From contig JBQTHE010000098.1 of NCBI GenBank assembly GCA_052390115.1, positions 14,066 through 78,065 of the forward strand: a stretch of 64,000 nt of DNA. Reading direction: 5' to 3'. Every line of letters starts with the position of its first letter. Within the stretch, counting starts at the first letter, position 1. The stretch is from GCA-003244245 sp052390115. Its GTDB lineage: Bacteria > Actinomycetota > Actinomycetes > Mycobacteriales > Pseudonocardiaceae. Under the pieces are notes generated by a model. The model ran no database searches, was not told the DNA's origin, and saw nothing but the letters and a program-made list of their open reading frames with translations. This document shows positions 1-8,784 of the stretch, piece after piece. The translations under genes were made by a program, and so were the position numbers.

Positions 1-54
1 CCGGGAGGTCTCTTCGGCCTCCACCCGGTCCAGCTGGCTACCGAGGTTGCTCAT
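1..54 (-). CDS. Partial DUF2398 (TIGR02678-like, Wadjet JetB) N-terminus
   Basis: Only the first 18 codons lie in the window; they begin MSNLGSQLDRVEAEE. The ATG at 54 overlaps the stop codon of the DUF2397 gene in an ATGA, the tight coupling expected inside a Wadjet operon, where DUF2398 follows DUF2397. The identity is inferred from that gene order; 18 residues are too few to identify the family on their own. Confidence 0.45.
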   Translation of the reverse strand, partial: MSNLGSQLDRVEAEETSR

Positions 55-1646
55 GCCCCACCCGCCACAGCTCTCGGCACCTCCGAGCCCAGGACCCGGA
101 CGTCGATGATGTAGTCCGGGCCGGTGAAGGTGCCCTTGGGGGTACGAAGGGTGGCGCAGGACCCATCGGCGGCCGCTCGTAGCACCAGCTCCACCCGGCC
201 GTCGGCGGACATGCCCCGGCGGTGGCCGGCGGCATCGGGCGGGGCACTCAGGGCACGGCCGAGCAGTTCCAGCAACCGTTCGAATCGGCCGTGTTCCAGG
301 GTTCCCAGGCCCGACAACCGCACCGGGCCGGTGGTGGACAGCCGCCCCCAGGCGGCCTCCAGCTCGGCGCGCTCGTGGGCGGCCCGGTGCTGCCGGGCGC
401 GGCGCAGCTCACGGACGTCCCGGACGGTGGCCGTGCCGCCGGTGCTCTCCACCCGGCCGCGAGTCCGCAGATGCGGGGAGACCGGCACCCGCGGCGCATC
501 GGCCCACGGGGTGGCAGCGGGCACCAGATCCTCATCGTCCAGGCCGAGCTGGGTGTGCCGAGCGGGCCACAGGCCGAACGCGGCGGCGGCCAGCCGGTGG
601 GCGTCGGCGCTAGTGGGGCAGATCGCGAAGGCGCGGGCCAGGGCGCGAAAATCGGCTGCTGCCGACGAGGCCCGGCGGCGCGCCTCGGTGTGCCGCTCCA
701 AGACCCGCATCAGGGCGACGATCGCGCGGCGGGCGACGTCCTGCAGGGCCGCGGCGCGCGGCGCACTGCCGTCGGTGGGGCGAAACCAGGCCCGCAGACC
801 GTCCCATTTCGCGGCGCGCTGCTCCAGCCAGGCGATGGACGGGTCGGTGCGGGGCAGGGCGGGCAGGTCGGCACCGCGCAGTGCCCGCTGTTGCAGGTCG
901 GGCAGGCCGTGCGCCTCGATCCGGGCCACCGAGGCGGCGATGGCACGCTGGCGGTTGTCCAGGTTGGTGACGAACTCCTGCAGGTAGGCGATGGTGGCCT
1001 GCTTGACCTCGTGGAAGGTGTCCAGGGCGCCGGAGTCGTCACGCAGCAGCCGTTGCAGCTCGCCGTTGAACTGCTTGACCCCGGCGACCAGCGACTCCAG
1101 ATGACCTTCGAGCTCGGCCAGCGTGCTGTAGACCCGCCGGTCGGTGGCCGTGGGGTCGGTGAGCATCGCGGCGAGCTCGTCGAGGCGCTCGGCGATGGCG
1201 TCGAGCACGGCGGTCTGCAGTGCGCCGGTGGCTTCCAGCACCGCGGCGGCACGGGAGAAACCTTCCAGGGCGGCCTCGCCGTGGCGGGTCAGTGAGTAGC
1301 GCAGGTTGTTGCGCTCGAAATCCTCGGCGGTGGAGTAGTGCGCAGCGTGGTCCTGGGTGCGGTCGATGAGCTGCCAGTCGCGCAGCTGGTCGAGCACCGG
1401 CACGAGGTCCTCGTCGGTCACCGGGGTGAAGTGGCCGACGGTCGGCAACCGGGCTGCGACGTCACCCAGCGTCAGCCAGGTCTCCAGCCGCTCGTTGGCC
1501 GCCCCGAACGCGTAGAGCACCGCAGTGTTGAGCTCGGCCCGCTCCGTGGTGGCGAAGCGGAACAGCTCAACGGGTAACCGGGGGCAACGTGCCACGGGCG
1601 CACACCGTAGTGGCTTGCCTGCGCTCACCTCTGGCGACCACGTCAC
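51..1646 (-). CDS. DUF2397 / TIGR02677 family protein (Wadjet type III JetA-like)
   Basis: A protein of about 530 residues. The N-terminal motif LFRFATTERAELNTAVLYAF followed by a winged-helix-like segment and a long charged helical centre matches my memory of the TIGR02677 family. In Wadjet type III this protein is the kleisin-like JetA that works with DUF2398, an SMC-like ATPase and the DUF2399 nuclease to cleave plasmid DNA. The next gene is coupled by ATGA overlap and runs off the left edge, so the SMC and nuclease genes cannot be seen. The GTG at 1646 is the longest start; conserved sequence begins about 25 residues in, so GTG codons at 1628 or 1595 are possible. Confidence 0.75.
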   Translation of the reverse strand: MTWSPEVSAGKPLRCAPVARCPRLPVELFRFATTERAELNTAVLYAFGAANERLETWLTLGDVAARLPTVGHFTPVTDEDLVPVLDQLRDWQLIDRTQDHAAHYSTAEDFERNNLRYSLTRHGEAALEGFSRAAAVLEATGALQTAVLDAIAERLDELAAMLTDPTATDRRVYSTLAELEGHLESLVAGVKQFNGELQRLLRDDSGALDTFHEVKQATIAYLQEFVTNLDNRQRAIAASVARIEAHGLPDLQQRALRGADLPALPRTDPSIAWLEQRAAKWDGLRAWFRPTDGSAPRAAALQDVARRAIVALMRVLERHTEARRRASSAAADFRALARAFAICPTSADAHRLAAAAFGLWPARHTQLGLDDEDLVPAATPWADAPRVPVSPHLRTRGRVESTGGTATVRDVRELRRARQHRAAHERAELEAAWGRLSTTGPVRLSGLGTLEHGRFERLLELLGRALSAPPDAAGHRRGMSADGRVELVLRAAADGSCATLRTPKGTFTGPDYIIDVRVLGSEVPRAVAGGA

Positions 1647-1910
1647 GTCACAAGCGGAGCGGATCGCTTCACCCGGGACCCCGCTGTGGCGATGTAACCC
1701 AAACAGCGCGCATCATTTAGGTGAACTTAGGCTCCTTTGCTTCTTTTCAGAAAACGGTGCAGCGCACAAATTTCGAAACCATCGAGCTCGGTGTGCCGTA
1801 ACTGTTGCCACGAAAAGTAATCTGTAGCGATCAACTACCTGGCCGCGATATGACCAATGTCGCCACTTCTGTAGCCACGCACTCAGCGGGACCGCCGCGA
1901 AGGCCTGACC

Positions 1911-3665
1911 ATGCACGCTTCGACCACGACGACAGCCAGGCGATCCAGCCGCAGCCGCGGCCCGTGGCCGGCGATCGGGCTCAGCGTGCTCGCTTTCGCG
2001 GCCGTCCTCACCGCAGCCGTCTACCTCCCTGGCTGGCTGGCCCGCGGCCCGCAGACCCCGCCGGCCCAGCCGGGGGCGGCCAGCCTGGAACAGGTCCAGC
2101 TCGCACAGGCCCGATCGCAGGCGGCCCTGGTCGCCGCCGAAGACGCCCGGCTGCGCGCCCAGCTCAGTGCCATCCCCGTTATCGGCCCGGCATACCTCGA
2201 CCGCGAACACGGCGCACCCACCCTCGTCCTCACCGCCCGCCGCACCCCCTACACCCTGACATCCCTGCTGCTGGAAGGAGCCGCCCAACGCATCGACGCC
2301 ACCACCTTCGCCTTGACCAACTCGGTCCTGGTCGGCCCGGGCGCCCGGCTGACCCTGGACGCTCCCGGCACCACGCTGCGGATGACCAGCACCCCCACCG
2401 GCTTCACCTCCCTGGTGGGCTGGAACGGCTCCATCGAGCTCACCGGCGCCCCGGGCCGTCCACTGACGCTGACCGGCTGGGACCCCGCCACCAGCAGGCC
2501 CGACCAGCAGGTCACCGACGGCCGCGCCTACCTCCGGGTCGCCGGCTCGGACCTGCAAACCGACTTCGCCGCGCTCTCCCACCTGGGCTTCTGGAGCGGC
2601 CGCACCGGCGGTCTGGCAGTCACCGGCAGCGAATCCGCGGCCAGCACCGGATCGATCACCAACACCGCCGTGCGCGCCAACCATTACGGGCTGTTCAGCT
2701 CCGACAGCGACGGACTCACCATCACCAACAGCGTCTTCGACGACGCCACCGCCGACGGGATCTTGCTGCACAAAGGCTCGGCCGGTACCACTATCCGCAC
2801 CAGCGCCGCCCGCGGCAACGCCGGCAGCGGCATCGTCACCGACCGCGGCGCCTCGGCAGTGACCCTGCGCCAGGTGACCGCGGAAGGCAACGGGCGCGAC
2901 GGAATCCGATTCGATGGGCGGCCGCTGGCCGACCAACCCGGGCCCTCCGGTGCCTCCCTGGACGGCCAACGCGGCTTCCACGTCCAGGACTCCACCGCAC
3001 GCTTCAACAGGGGCAACGGCGTGCTGGTCTGGGATGCCGACGATACCGTCGTGGCAGGCATGTTGGTGGTCACCAACGCCGAAGGCATCGTCGTCCGTGG
3101 AGCGGTGAACCGCGCCCGGATCAGCGCCAACACCGTCACCTCCTCGGCCGGTACCGCGATCGCGGTCCGTGACGGTGCCACTGGCGTGACTGTCGATCAC
3201 AACACCGTCGCCAGCGCCGACACCGGGGTCCAGGTTCAGGCCGCCAGCGCGCACGTGCATGACAACACCGTGATCGGCGCCCGGATCCACGGCATGTCCT
3301 TCCAGGGCGCCACCCAGGGATCAGCGGCACACGGCAATACTCTGGCTGGTAGCGGCCCCAGCGGCGTGGACCTGGCCCGGCTCGACACCGGCGTCGCGGT
3401 CAGCGTCTCGAACAACTCCGTCGATCAATGGCAGGTCACCATGAGCATGAGCGACCGCCTGCGCCGGCTGTTCCTGGACCGCCCGCTGCTCGCCATGTGG
3501 ACGTTGTTGCTGGTGGCGCCCATCGTCGCGTCGCTGCTCAGCCGACGCCATCGGCGCCATCGGCGGCTTGCCCAGCCCTATCCCGACCATCCAGCCTCGC
3601 CCCATGCCACCAACGAATCAACACCGACCGTGGCGCGCTTCGACACCCCCGTGTCCCCGCGGTGA
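1911..3665 (+). CDS. Membrane-anchored right-handed parallel beta-helix protein
   Basis: 584 residues. A basic N-terminus is followed by one hydrophobic segment (about residues 22-45), a short linker that may be helical, and then a long region of PbH1-type repeats (about residues 200-510) rich in the pattern N-x-V/I with G/D turns, as in NosD or pectate-lyase-like proteins. A second hydrophobic segment near residues 522-540 ends in an Arg/His-rich tail. The layout suggests a beta-helix displayed outside the membrane with anchors at both ends. Such folds bind or modify polysaccharides, but no catalytic residues can be assigned. It stands alone; both neighbours are unrelated. Confidence 0.65.
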   Translation: MHASTTTTARRSSRSRGPWPAIGLSVLAFAAVLTAAVYLPGWLARGPQTPPAQPGAASLEQVQLAQARSQAALVAAEDARLRAQLSAIPVIGPAYLDREHGAPTLVLTARRTPYTLTSLLLEGAAQRIDATTFALTNSVLVGPGARLTLDAPGTTLRMTSTPTGFTSLVGWNGSIELTGAPGRPLTLTGWDPATSRPDQQVTDGRAYLRVAGSDLQTDFAALSHLGFWSGRTGGLAVTGSESAASTGSITNTAVRANHYGLFSSDSDGLTITNSVFDDATADGILLHKGSAGTTIRTSAARGNAGSGIVTDRGASAVTLRQVTAEGNGRDGIRFDGRPLADQPGPSGASLDGQRGFHVQDSTARFNRGNGVLVWDADDTVVAGMLVVTNAEGIVVRGAVNRARISANTVTSSAGTAIAVRDGATGVTVDHNTVASADTGVQVQAASAHVHDNTVIGARIHGMSFQGATQGSAAHGNTLAGSGPSGVDLARLDTGVAVSVSNNSVDQWQVTMSMSDRLRRLFLDRPLLAMWTLLLVAPIVASLLSRRHRRHRRLAQPYPDHPASPHATNESTPTVARFDTPVSPR

Positions 3666-3703
3666 ACACCGACTTGGTGCCCGCTGCCCCGCCGGGCCGA
3701 CAC

Positions 3704-3784
3704 GCTGACGGTAGTCCTCAGTGATTGCTAACGGTAGCGTTTGACCGATGCTATCGGTAGCGTTGGATTGCCGCTAGCGGTAGC
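3704..3784. promoter_or_regulatory. Four 12-bp palindromic repeats at 23-bp spacing (putative operator array)
   Basis: Copies of the near-palindrome GCTAnCGGTAGC start at 3704 (imperfect, GCTGACGGTAGT), 3727, 3750 and 3773, each exactly 23 bp from the next. The last ends 9 bp before the GTG of the ATPase gene. The last three also share GT directly after the core. The phasing is about two helical turns, as for a protein binding repeatedly along one face. Autoregulation of the ATPase gene is an inference. Confidence 0.6.
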
Positions 3785-3793
3785 GTAGAGACT

Positions 3794-5068
3794 GTGGACG
3801 GCTACGCTGGACGGATCGTCGACGACGAGCTCAACGATCTTCTCGCCGGTCTGCCCGCGATCAGTTTGGAGGGCCCCAAGGGGGTCGGCAAGACCGCGAC
3901 GGCCCAGCGGCGGGCCGCCACCACTCTGGCACTCGACGACGTCAACCAGGTGGAGCTGCTGGTTGCCGACCCGGCTCGGCTGGACACCTCCCAGACCCCG
4001 GTGTTAATCGACGAGTGGCAGCGGCACCCTCCGGTGTGGGACCTGGTGCGACGCAGCGTCGACCGTGACCCGCGCCCCGGGCGGTTCTTGCTGACTGGCA
4101 GCGCCACTCCGCGCAACGCACCGATCCACTCCGGCGCAGGCCGGATCGTCCAGCTACGGATGCGCCCGATGTCCCTGGCCGAGCGCGCCGTCGAGCGACC
4201 CACTGTGAGCTTGCGTTCCCTGTTGACTGGCACCGTTGCCGACATCGGCGGTGACACGGCGGTCACCCTGGGCGATTACGCCGACGAGATCGTCCGGTCC
4301 GGTTTCCCCGGGATTCGGCGGCTACCCGCTCGTGCATCTCGGGCTCAGCTGGACGGCTACCTCACCCGCATCGTCGAGCGGGAGTTCCCGGAGTTGGGTC
4401 ACCCCGTCCGGCGACCGGCGACTCTGCGCGCCTGGCTTCGTGCCTACGCCGCGGCCACCTCCACCACCACCGCCTACAACGCAATACTGGACGCCGCTAC
4501 CCCGGGCGAGACCGACAAGCCCGCGAAGACCACCACGATCGGGTATCGCGACGTCCTGACGCAGCTCTGGCTACTCGAACCGGTGCCGGGATGGTTGCCG
4601 AACCGCAGCGTCTTCGCGCGGCTCGCCCAGGCACCCAAACACCACCTGGCCGACCCGGCCCTGGCGGCCCGGCTACTGGGCACCAACGGCGGTGCCCTGC
4701 TGGCAGGTCGCGATCCGGCCCGGGCTTCGGCATTCGAGGGGCCGTTGCTCGGTGCGCTGTTCGAGTCGCTCATCACGCTCAGCGTCCGGGTGTACGCCCA
4801 GGCGGCCGAAGCCTCCGTGCACCACCTGCGCACCCGCAACGGCGACCACGAGATCGATCTCATCGTGGAGCGCGACGACGGTCGGGTGCTGGCAATGGAG
4901 GTCAAGCTCAGCCCATCGGTGGACGAGGCCGACGTCAAACACCTGCGCTGGTTGCGCGAGCGGCTCGGAGATGACGTGCTGGATTCCGTCGTGATCACTA
5001 CGGGACGGCACGCCTACCGCCGAGCTGACGGGATCGCGGTGGTTCCGGCCGCGCTGCTCGGTGCGTGA
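3794..5068 (+). CDS. AAA ATPase with DUF4143 domain
   Basis: 424 residues starting at a GTG. The N-terminal AAA_14-type domain has a Walker A motif GPKGVGKT (about residue 28) and a Walker B-like segment VLIDEWQ (about residue 73). A sensor-like motif LLTGSAT lies near residue 100. The C-terminal half carries DUF4143, including the end block with DHEIDLIVER and LAMEVKLS, which resembles a nuclease-type fold (D...E-x-K). Members of this family are widespread and mostly uncharacterised. The gene stands alone behind a repeat array at 3704-3784 that may be its operator. A second, differently built ATPase lies at 40289-41710. Confidence 0.85.
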   Translation: MDGYAGRIVDDELNDLLAGLPAISLEGPKGVGKTATAQRRAATTLALDDVNQVELLVADPARLDTSQTPVLIDEWQRHPPVWDLVRRSVDRDPRPGRFLLTGSATPRNAPIHSGAGRIVQLRMRPMSLAERAVERPTVSLRSLLTGTVADIGGDTAVTLGDYADEIVRSGFPGIRRLPARASRAQLDGYLTRIVEREFPELGHPVRRPATLRAWLRAYAAATSTTTAYNAILDAATPGETDKPAKTTTIGYRDVLTQLWLLEPVPGWLPNRSVFARLAQAPKHHLADPALAARLLGTNGGALLAGRDPARASAFEGPLLGALFESLITLSVRVYAQAAEASVHHLRTRNGDHEIDLIVERDDGRVLAMEVKLSPSVDEADVKHLRWLRERLGDDVLDSVVITTGRHAYRRADGIAVVPAALLGA

Positions 5069-5150
5069 AGCGTGCCGCACACGTACAGGCGAGCATCAGG
5101 AGTCGACACACCGAGCACCAGAGCACGACACGCCGGGGGTGGGGGTGGGG

Positions 5151-6158
5151 TTACGGTGGGGGGTCAGGGATGCTGAGATCGTCGTAGGCGTACCAGTCGC
5201 TGGCGTCGAGAACGTCTGCGGGTCGCAACGGCGCTCCCAGGAGCGTCACCATGGTGTCGTCGAGCCGGTGGCCGAGCGGGGCGTCGGCATCAGCCGCAGT
5301 GGGTCGGTACTCCCGGCCGTTTTGGACCATCCACGCTTCCCAGATCCGGTCTGCGTTGCAGTGATTGAGGTAGAAGACCGGGTCGTTCGGCGACGTCCCG
5401 GGGGCCATGTCCCCACCCACCCAGACGTGCACCCGGTTGTGCATCTGTGAGTTTTCCAGGACGGGATCTTCGGGCGTGGGGGGGCGCTGCAACCAACCCT
5501 CGACCTTGTTGCGGAAACTCTCGCTGGCCGAGCCCCACGGTGGTCCGTCATAGCTCTTGTCCTCAAGCGTCCACCTGAGGTCGCCGATGGTGGGCAACTT
5601 CGGGGTGTCAACGCCGGCATCGCGCGCCAAGCGGCGCCCTTCGATCGACATAAGACGATCACCGTTATCTTCGATACGGAGGCGCATGTCCCCCAGCGGC
5701 CCGCTGATCACGTCACCGCGGGACTCACCCAGGTACTGCTCGCTCCACAGATCACCTTCGCGCTGCTCGGTCTCGGACAGCTCGCCGTGCGCGGCCCAAT
5801 CCCAGTACGGCAAGGCGGTATCGGAGTCGGTGACACGTTGGAGCTGCTCTTCCAGGCGGATGAGGAACATCCGGTGCCATGGCAGGAAGATCGGCCCTCC
5901 GTGAGCGAGGTTGCGCAACGCCTGCAGCGGCGGGGTGACGATCTGCATCGCGACGTAGTGCCAGATGACGAACAGGTCCCACACCGACAGTTCTTGGTTC
6001 AGGCCGGACATGCGCAACAGGGGCACGGCCGGCCTCAGCTGCTGGTAGAGATCTCCGGCCGTGATACCCGTGTCCGCCCGGTTCAGCTCCACCACGGCCG
6101 CCAGGTACCGGTCCCGGGCGTCGTCTGATGTCAGGATGTTGCGTCTCGTCACCGTCAT
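5151..6158 (-). CDS. Tyrosinase family copper monooxygenase
   Basis: 335 residues from the ATG at 6158, chosen because it overlaps the stop of the preceding gene in an ATGA. Two copper-site regions are visible: an early His (VIWHYVAMQ) with LPWHRMFLIRLEEQL for CuA, and MHNRVHVWVGG plus NDPVFYLNHCNADRIWEAW for CuB. The family oxidises phenols to o-quinones. The protein has no signal peptide; in Streptomyces the cofactor protein MelC1 loads copper and carries the pair out of the cell, but the partner here also lacks a clear signal. Substrate unknown. Confidence 0.88.
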   Translation of the reverse strand: MTVTRRNILTSDDARDRYLAAVVELNRADTGITAGDLYQQLRPAVPLLRMSGLNQELSVWDLFVIWHYVAMQIVTPPLQALRNLAHGGPIFLPWHRMFLIRLEEQLQRVTDSDTALPYWDWAAHGELSETEQREGDLWSEQYLGESRGDVISGPLGDMRLRIEDNGDRLMSIEGRRLARDAGVDTPKLPTIGDLRWTLEDKSYDGPPWGSASESFRNKVEGWLQRPPTPEDPVLENSQMHNRVHVWVGGDMAPGTSPNDPVFYLNHCNADRIWEAWMVQNGREYRPTAADADAPLGHRLDDTMVTLLGAPLRPADVLDASDWYAYDDLSIPDPPP

Positions 6159-6544
6159 GGCCGAGCCTCCTCGATCAGCGCGCCGAGCTCGTCGGCCACC
6201 TGCGGCTTGGACCCGAAGTGGTCGACCACCAGCCGCAGCATGTCCATGGCCGAGGGCACCGCGTACTGCGGCAGGCCGTGGTAGTGGACCCGCCCGTCGT
6301 CGAGGACCTCCAACATCCCCTTGAGCGGCTCGCCGTCGATCGTCACCAGGTAGGTGGTCTCGATTCTGATCTCCCGGCCCCGGTGGGTGACGGTCCGCAC
6401 CGTCCTCGTCACGCCGGGCTCCTGGTGACCCCCGTGCCCGTGGTCGTCGTGGCCGCCGCTCGTCTCCGGCAGCCCGTAGCCGCCCGCACGCGCGGCCTCC
6501 AGCAGCGTGACCGCGTCTCGTTGTTCCGGCCCAGCCTGCGCCAT
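6155..6544 (-). CDS. MelC1-like tyrosinase cofactor / copper-loading partner
   Basis: 129 residues from the ATG at 6544, preceded by GGAGAGG. A His-rich stretch GGHDDHGHGGH (residues 34-44) is a likely copper-binding segment. The C-terminal part (EIRIETTYLVTIDGEPLKG, then HYHGLPQYAVPSAMDMLR) resembles the conserved domain of MelC1. Its stop overlaps the tyrosinase start, so the two are translated together. Unlike MelC1 it has no signal peptide or Tat motif, which suggests the complex stays in the cytoplasm. Confidence 0.72.
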   Translation of the reverse strand: MAQAGPEQRDAVTLLEAARAGGYGLPETSGGHDDHGHGGHQEPGVTRTVRTVTHRGREIRIETTYLVTIDGEPLKGMLEVLDDGRVHYHGLPQYAVPSAMDMLRLVVDHFGSKPQVADELGALIEEARP

Positions 6545-6650
6545 CGCACACCTCTCCTGCCTTGTGCTCACGTGCGGTGCTCACAGCCTTGTGCTCACAC
6601 AGATAAGAGCCCGTAGCGTGGCGTGCTGATACATCGATGCGGCTCACGTC

Positions 6651-6716
6651 CCGCATTCAGCGGGCTGAGCGGGGTCACGGCGGGTCGAATAACCCCGCTC
6701 AGCCCGCTGAATGCGG
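6651..6716. promoter_or_regulatory. Perfect 25-bp inverted repeat between divergent genes
   Basis: Arms at 6651-6675 and 6692-6716 are perfect complements around a 16-nt loop. The element lies between the tyrosinase operon (minus, start 6544) and the M23 gene (plus, start 6741), so it is not placed like a terminator for either. There is no T-run. It could be an operator, a 5'-UTR hairpin of the M23 mRNA or a small mobile repeat. Confidence 0.6.
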
Positions 6717-6740
6717 AGGCGACGACCTGAAGGAAGAATC

Positions 6741-7577
6741 ATGAACGTGCTGATCGCGCGGGTGCGGGTAGCGCTCCCGGTGCTCGGGGTGTTGCTGGTT
6801 CTGGTGGGGTTGTTCGCGGATGTCGGCTTGCTGGAGCTGGTCGGCTTCGTGGTGCTGGTTGTCGGGATGGCTTGCTACTTCGTGCTCGGCCGGGTGCGGG
6901 CGGCGCCCCTGCGGGTGCGGCTGCCGGTCATTGGACGATGGGTGGCGCTGAACAGCCCAGCAAACCGGGTACCCAGCCACGGACTGCACGCCTACGGCCA
7001 GACCTACGCCCTGGACCTGGTGCACGAGCCCCCGGACCGGCTCCGGCCGTCCTTCGGCTCAGGACCCGGTTTCCGGCCGCCTTCGGAATTCCCCGCGTTC
7101 GGCCAGCCCGTGCTTGCCCCCGCAGACGGAGTGGTGGTTCGGGTACGCGACCGAGCCCGCGACCACCGCAGCCGCAACTCCTGGGCGGGAATCGGCTACC
7201 TACTCATCGAGGGGACGGTGCGCGAAGTGCTCGGTCCCGACCGGATCTTCGGCAACCACATCGTGCTCGACCTCGGCAATGGGGTGTATGCGGCGCTCGC
7301 GCACCTGCGGCACGATTCCGCCCGGGTCAAGCGCGGTGACTCGGTGCGGGCCGGCCAGCACATCGCCGACTGCGGCAACTCCGGCAACTCCACCGAGCCG
7401 CATCTGCACGTTCAGCTGATGGATCACCCCTGGGTGGCCGTCGCTGCCGGGTTGCCGATCGAGTTCGAGAACTTCGATGTCGACGGGCAGCGCCGGTCCG
7501 GGGTACCCCGCAACGGAGAGCCGTTCGTGGTGACGTCGCCCGGTGGTGGAGGGCCATTGTCGCCGGAGGCGGGCTGA
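6741..7577 (+). CDS. Membrane-anchored M23 (LytM) family peptidase
   Basis: 278 residues from the ATG at 6741, preceded by AAGGAAG. Two hydrophobic segments (about residues 8-28 and 30-48) form an N-terminal hairpin in the membrane. The catalytic domain follows: SHGLHAYGQTYALDL supplies the first His...Asp zinc ligands and TEPHLHVQLMD the HxH pair. Such enzymes cut peptidoglycan cross-links. The spacing of the first motif is looser than in classical HxxxD M23 enzymes, so activity is not certain. A hairpin terminator follows at 7588-7615. Confidence 0.82.
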   Translation: MNVLIARVRVALPVLGVLLVLVGLFADVGLLELVGFVVLVVGMACYFVLGRVRAAPLRVRLPVIGRWVALNSPANRVPSHGLHAYGQTYALDLVHEPPDRLRPSFGSGPGFRPPSEFPAFGQPVLAPADGVVVRVRDRARDHRSRNSWAGIGYLLIEGTVREVLGPDRIFGNHIVLDLGNGVYAALAHLRHDSARVKRGDSVRAGQHIADCGNSGNSTEPHLHVQLMDHPWVAVAAGLPIEFENFDVDGQRRSGVPRNGEPFVVTSPGGGGPLSPEAG

Positions 7578-7587
7578 CGAACTACCG

Positions 7588-7615
7588 CCCCGCCTGCTCG
7601 CTACGCCAGGCGGGG
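7588..7615 (+). terminator. Hairpin terminator after the M23 peptidase gene
   Basis: CCCCGCCTG (7588-7596) pairs with CAGGCGGGG (7607-7615) over a 10-nt loop, 11 nt after the stop codon. The T-run is weak, as is usual in high-GC actinobacteria. Confidence 0.6.
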
Positions 7616-7772
7616 GTTAGCATGCCGCCGCGAGCAGCACCGGGGAGTGGCCCTCAGGCCAGGCACTGAAGGGGAATTCGATCACCATTCTCAGCAGTGG
7701 AAGCGGGGAAGCCACCGGCACCCAAGAACCGTTCGGCAGGGTCGCGATCTCTGAGATCGCCGTTACAGCGCG

Positions 7773-8597
7773 ATGAGACCTCATCCACACGGCGTCCTGC
7801 TGCGGGTGCTCGTGTCGTGCCTGGTTGCGCTGGCTGCGTGCGGGACAGTCGGACCGACGACCACTCCCGCCGCCTCGCCGTCGGTCCTGTCGCCGGTCAC
7901 GACACCAGAGACCACCAGTCCCGGCTCGGCACCGCTCACCACGCCGGCACGGATAACCGTGGTGCTCGACCCAGGACACAACGGCGCCAACGCGTCGCAC
8001 CCGGCGGAGATCAACCGCCCGGTCCCCAACGGCCGGGGTGGCACCAAGCCGTGCAACACCACCGGCACCTCCACCAATCGCGGCTACGCCGAGCACGCCT
8101 TCAACTGGGACGTCGCACTCCGGGTCCGCGATGCGCTGACCGCGCGCGGGGTGCGGGTGGTGTTGACCCGACCCGACGACGCAGGGGTCGGCCCGTGCGT
8201 GAACGACCGCGCCGCGATCGCGAACCGGGCGGGCGCCGACGCGGTGGTCTCCATCCACGCCGATGGGGCGGCGTCGTCCGGGCGCGGTTTCCACGTCGCC
8301 TACTCCGATCCGCCATTGAACGACAGCCAGGGCCCTCCGTCAGTGGCGCTGGCCGAATCGCTGGCCGGGGCGTTGCGCGGGGCCGGCTTCTCCGCCGCTG
8401 GTTACATCGGTTCCGATGGGCTGGACTCCCGGTCGGACCTCGCCGGGCTGAACCTCGCCGAGATCCCGGCAGCGCTGGTCGAGTGCGCCAACATGCGAAA
8501 TCCGGAGGAGGCCGCGCTGGTATCCAGTCCGACCGGCCGGGCCCGCTACGCGGCTGCCATCGCCGACGGCATCATGGCCTGGCTCACCTCGCGGTAA
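7773..8597 (+). CDS. N-acetylmuramoyl-L-alanine amidase (Rv3717-like, Amidase_3), lipoprotein
   Basis: 274 residues. A signal sequence ends in the lipobox LAAC (Cys about residue 23), followed by a Thr/Pro/Ser-rich linker of about 40 residues. The Amidase_3 core follows: VVLDPGHNG (first zinc His), EHAFNWDVALRVRDAL, VVSIHADG (second zinc His) and the catalytic Glu in PAALVECANMRN near the C-terminus. The enzyme removes the peptide stem from peptidoglycan. It is close in layout to mycobacterial Rv3717, with a lipid anchor added. With the M23 enzyme just upstream it forms a small wall-remodelling group. Confidence 0.9.
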   Translation: MRPHPHGVLLRVLVSCLVALAACGTVGPTTTPAASPSVLSPVTTPETTSPGSAPLTTPARITVVLDPGHNGANASHPAEINRPVPNGRGGTKPCNTTGTSTNRGYAEHAFNWDVALRVRDALTARGVRVVLTRPDDAGVGPCVNDRAAIANRAGADAVVSIHADGAASSGRGFHVAYSDPPLNDSQGPPSVALAESLAGALRGAGFSAAGYIGSDGLDSRSDLAGLNLAEIPAALVECANMRNPEEAALVSSPTGRARYAAAIADGIMAWLTSR

Positions 8598-8784
8598 GGC
8601 GGATCACCCGCCGACCCCTGCTCGCTCTGGCTGCGCCGAATGCCGCGGCTGCTCGCCAAGCTGCAGATGGAGCGACGCACTCAGGTCGCGGTGTTCGGCG
8701 CGACTATGCGCGACCAGGGCGCGCTCCCGCAGCACCCGGATAGTTCAGCTCGACTTCGATCCGCGTGGTGCACCTCCCGAGTGG

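Noticed and set aside
222..1295. Long plus-strand open frames opposite the DUF2397 gene
   Set aside because: They are antisense shadows caused by GC bias; the sequence is low-complexity and the minus frame has clear family motifs.
1713..3290. 525-codon minus-strand frame opposite the beta-helix gene
   Set aside because: Gly/Ala/Asp-rich antisense translation of a repeat protein, without domain features.
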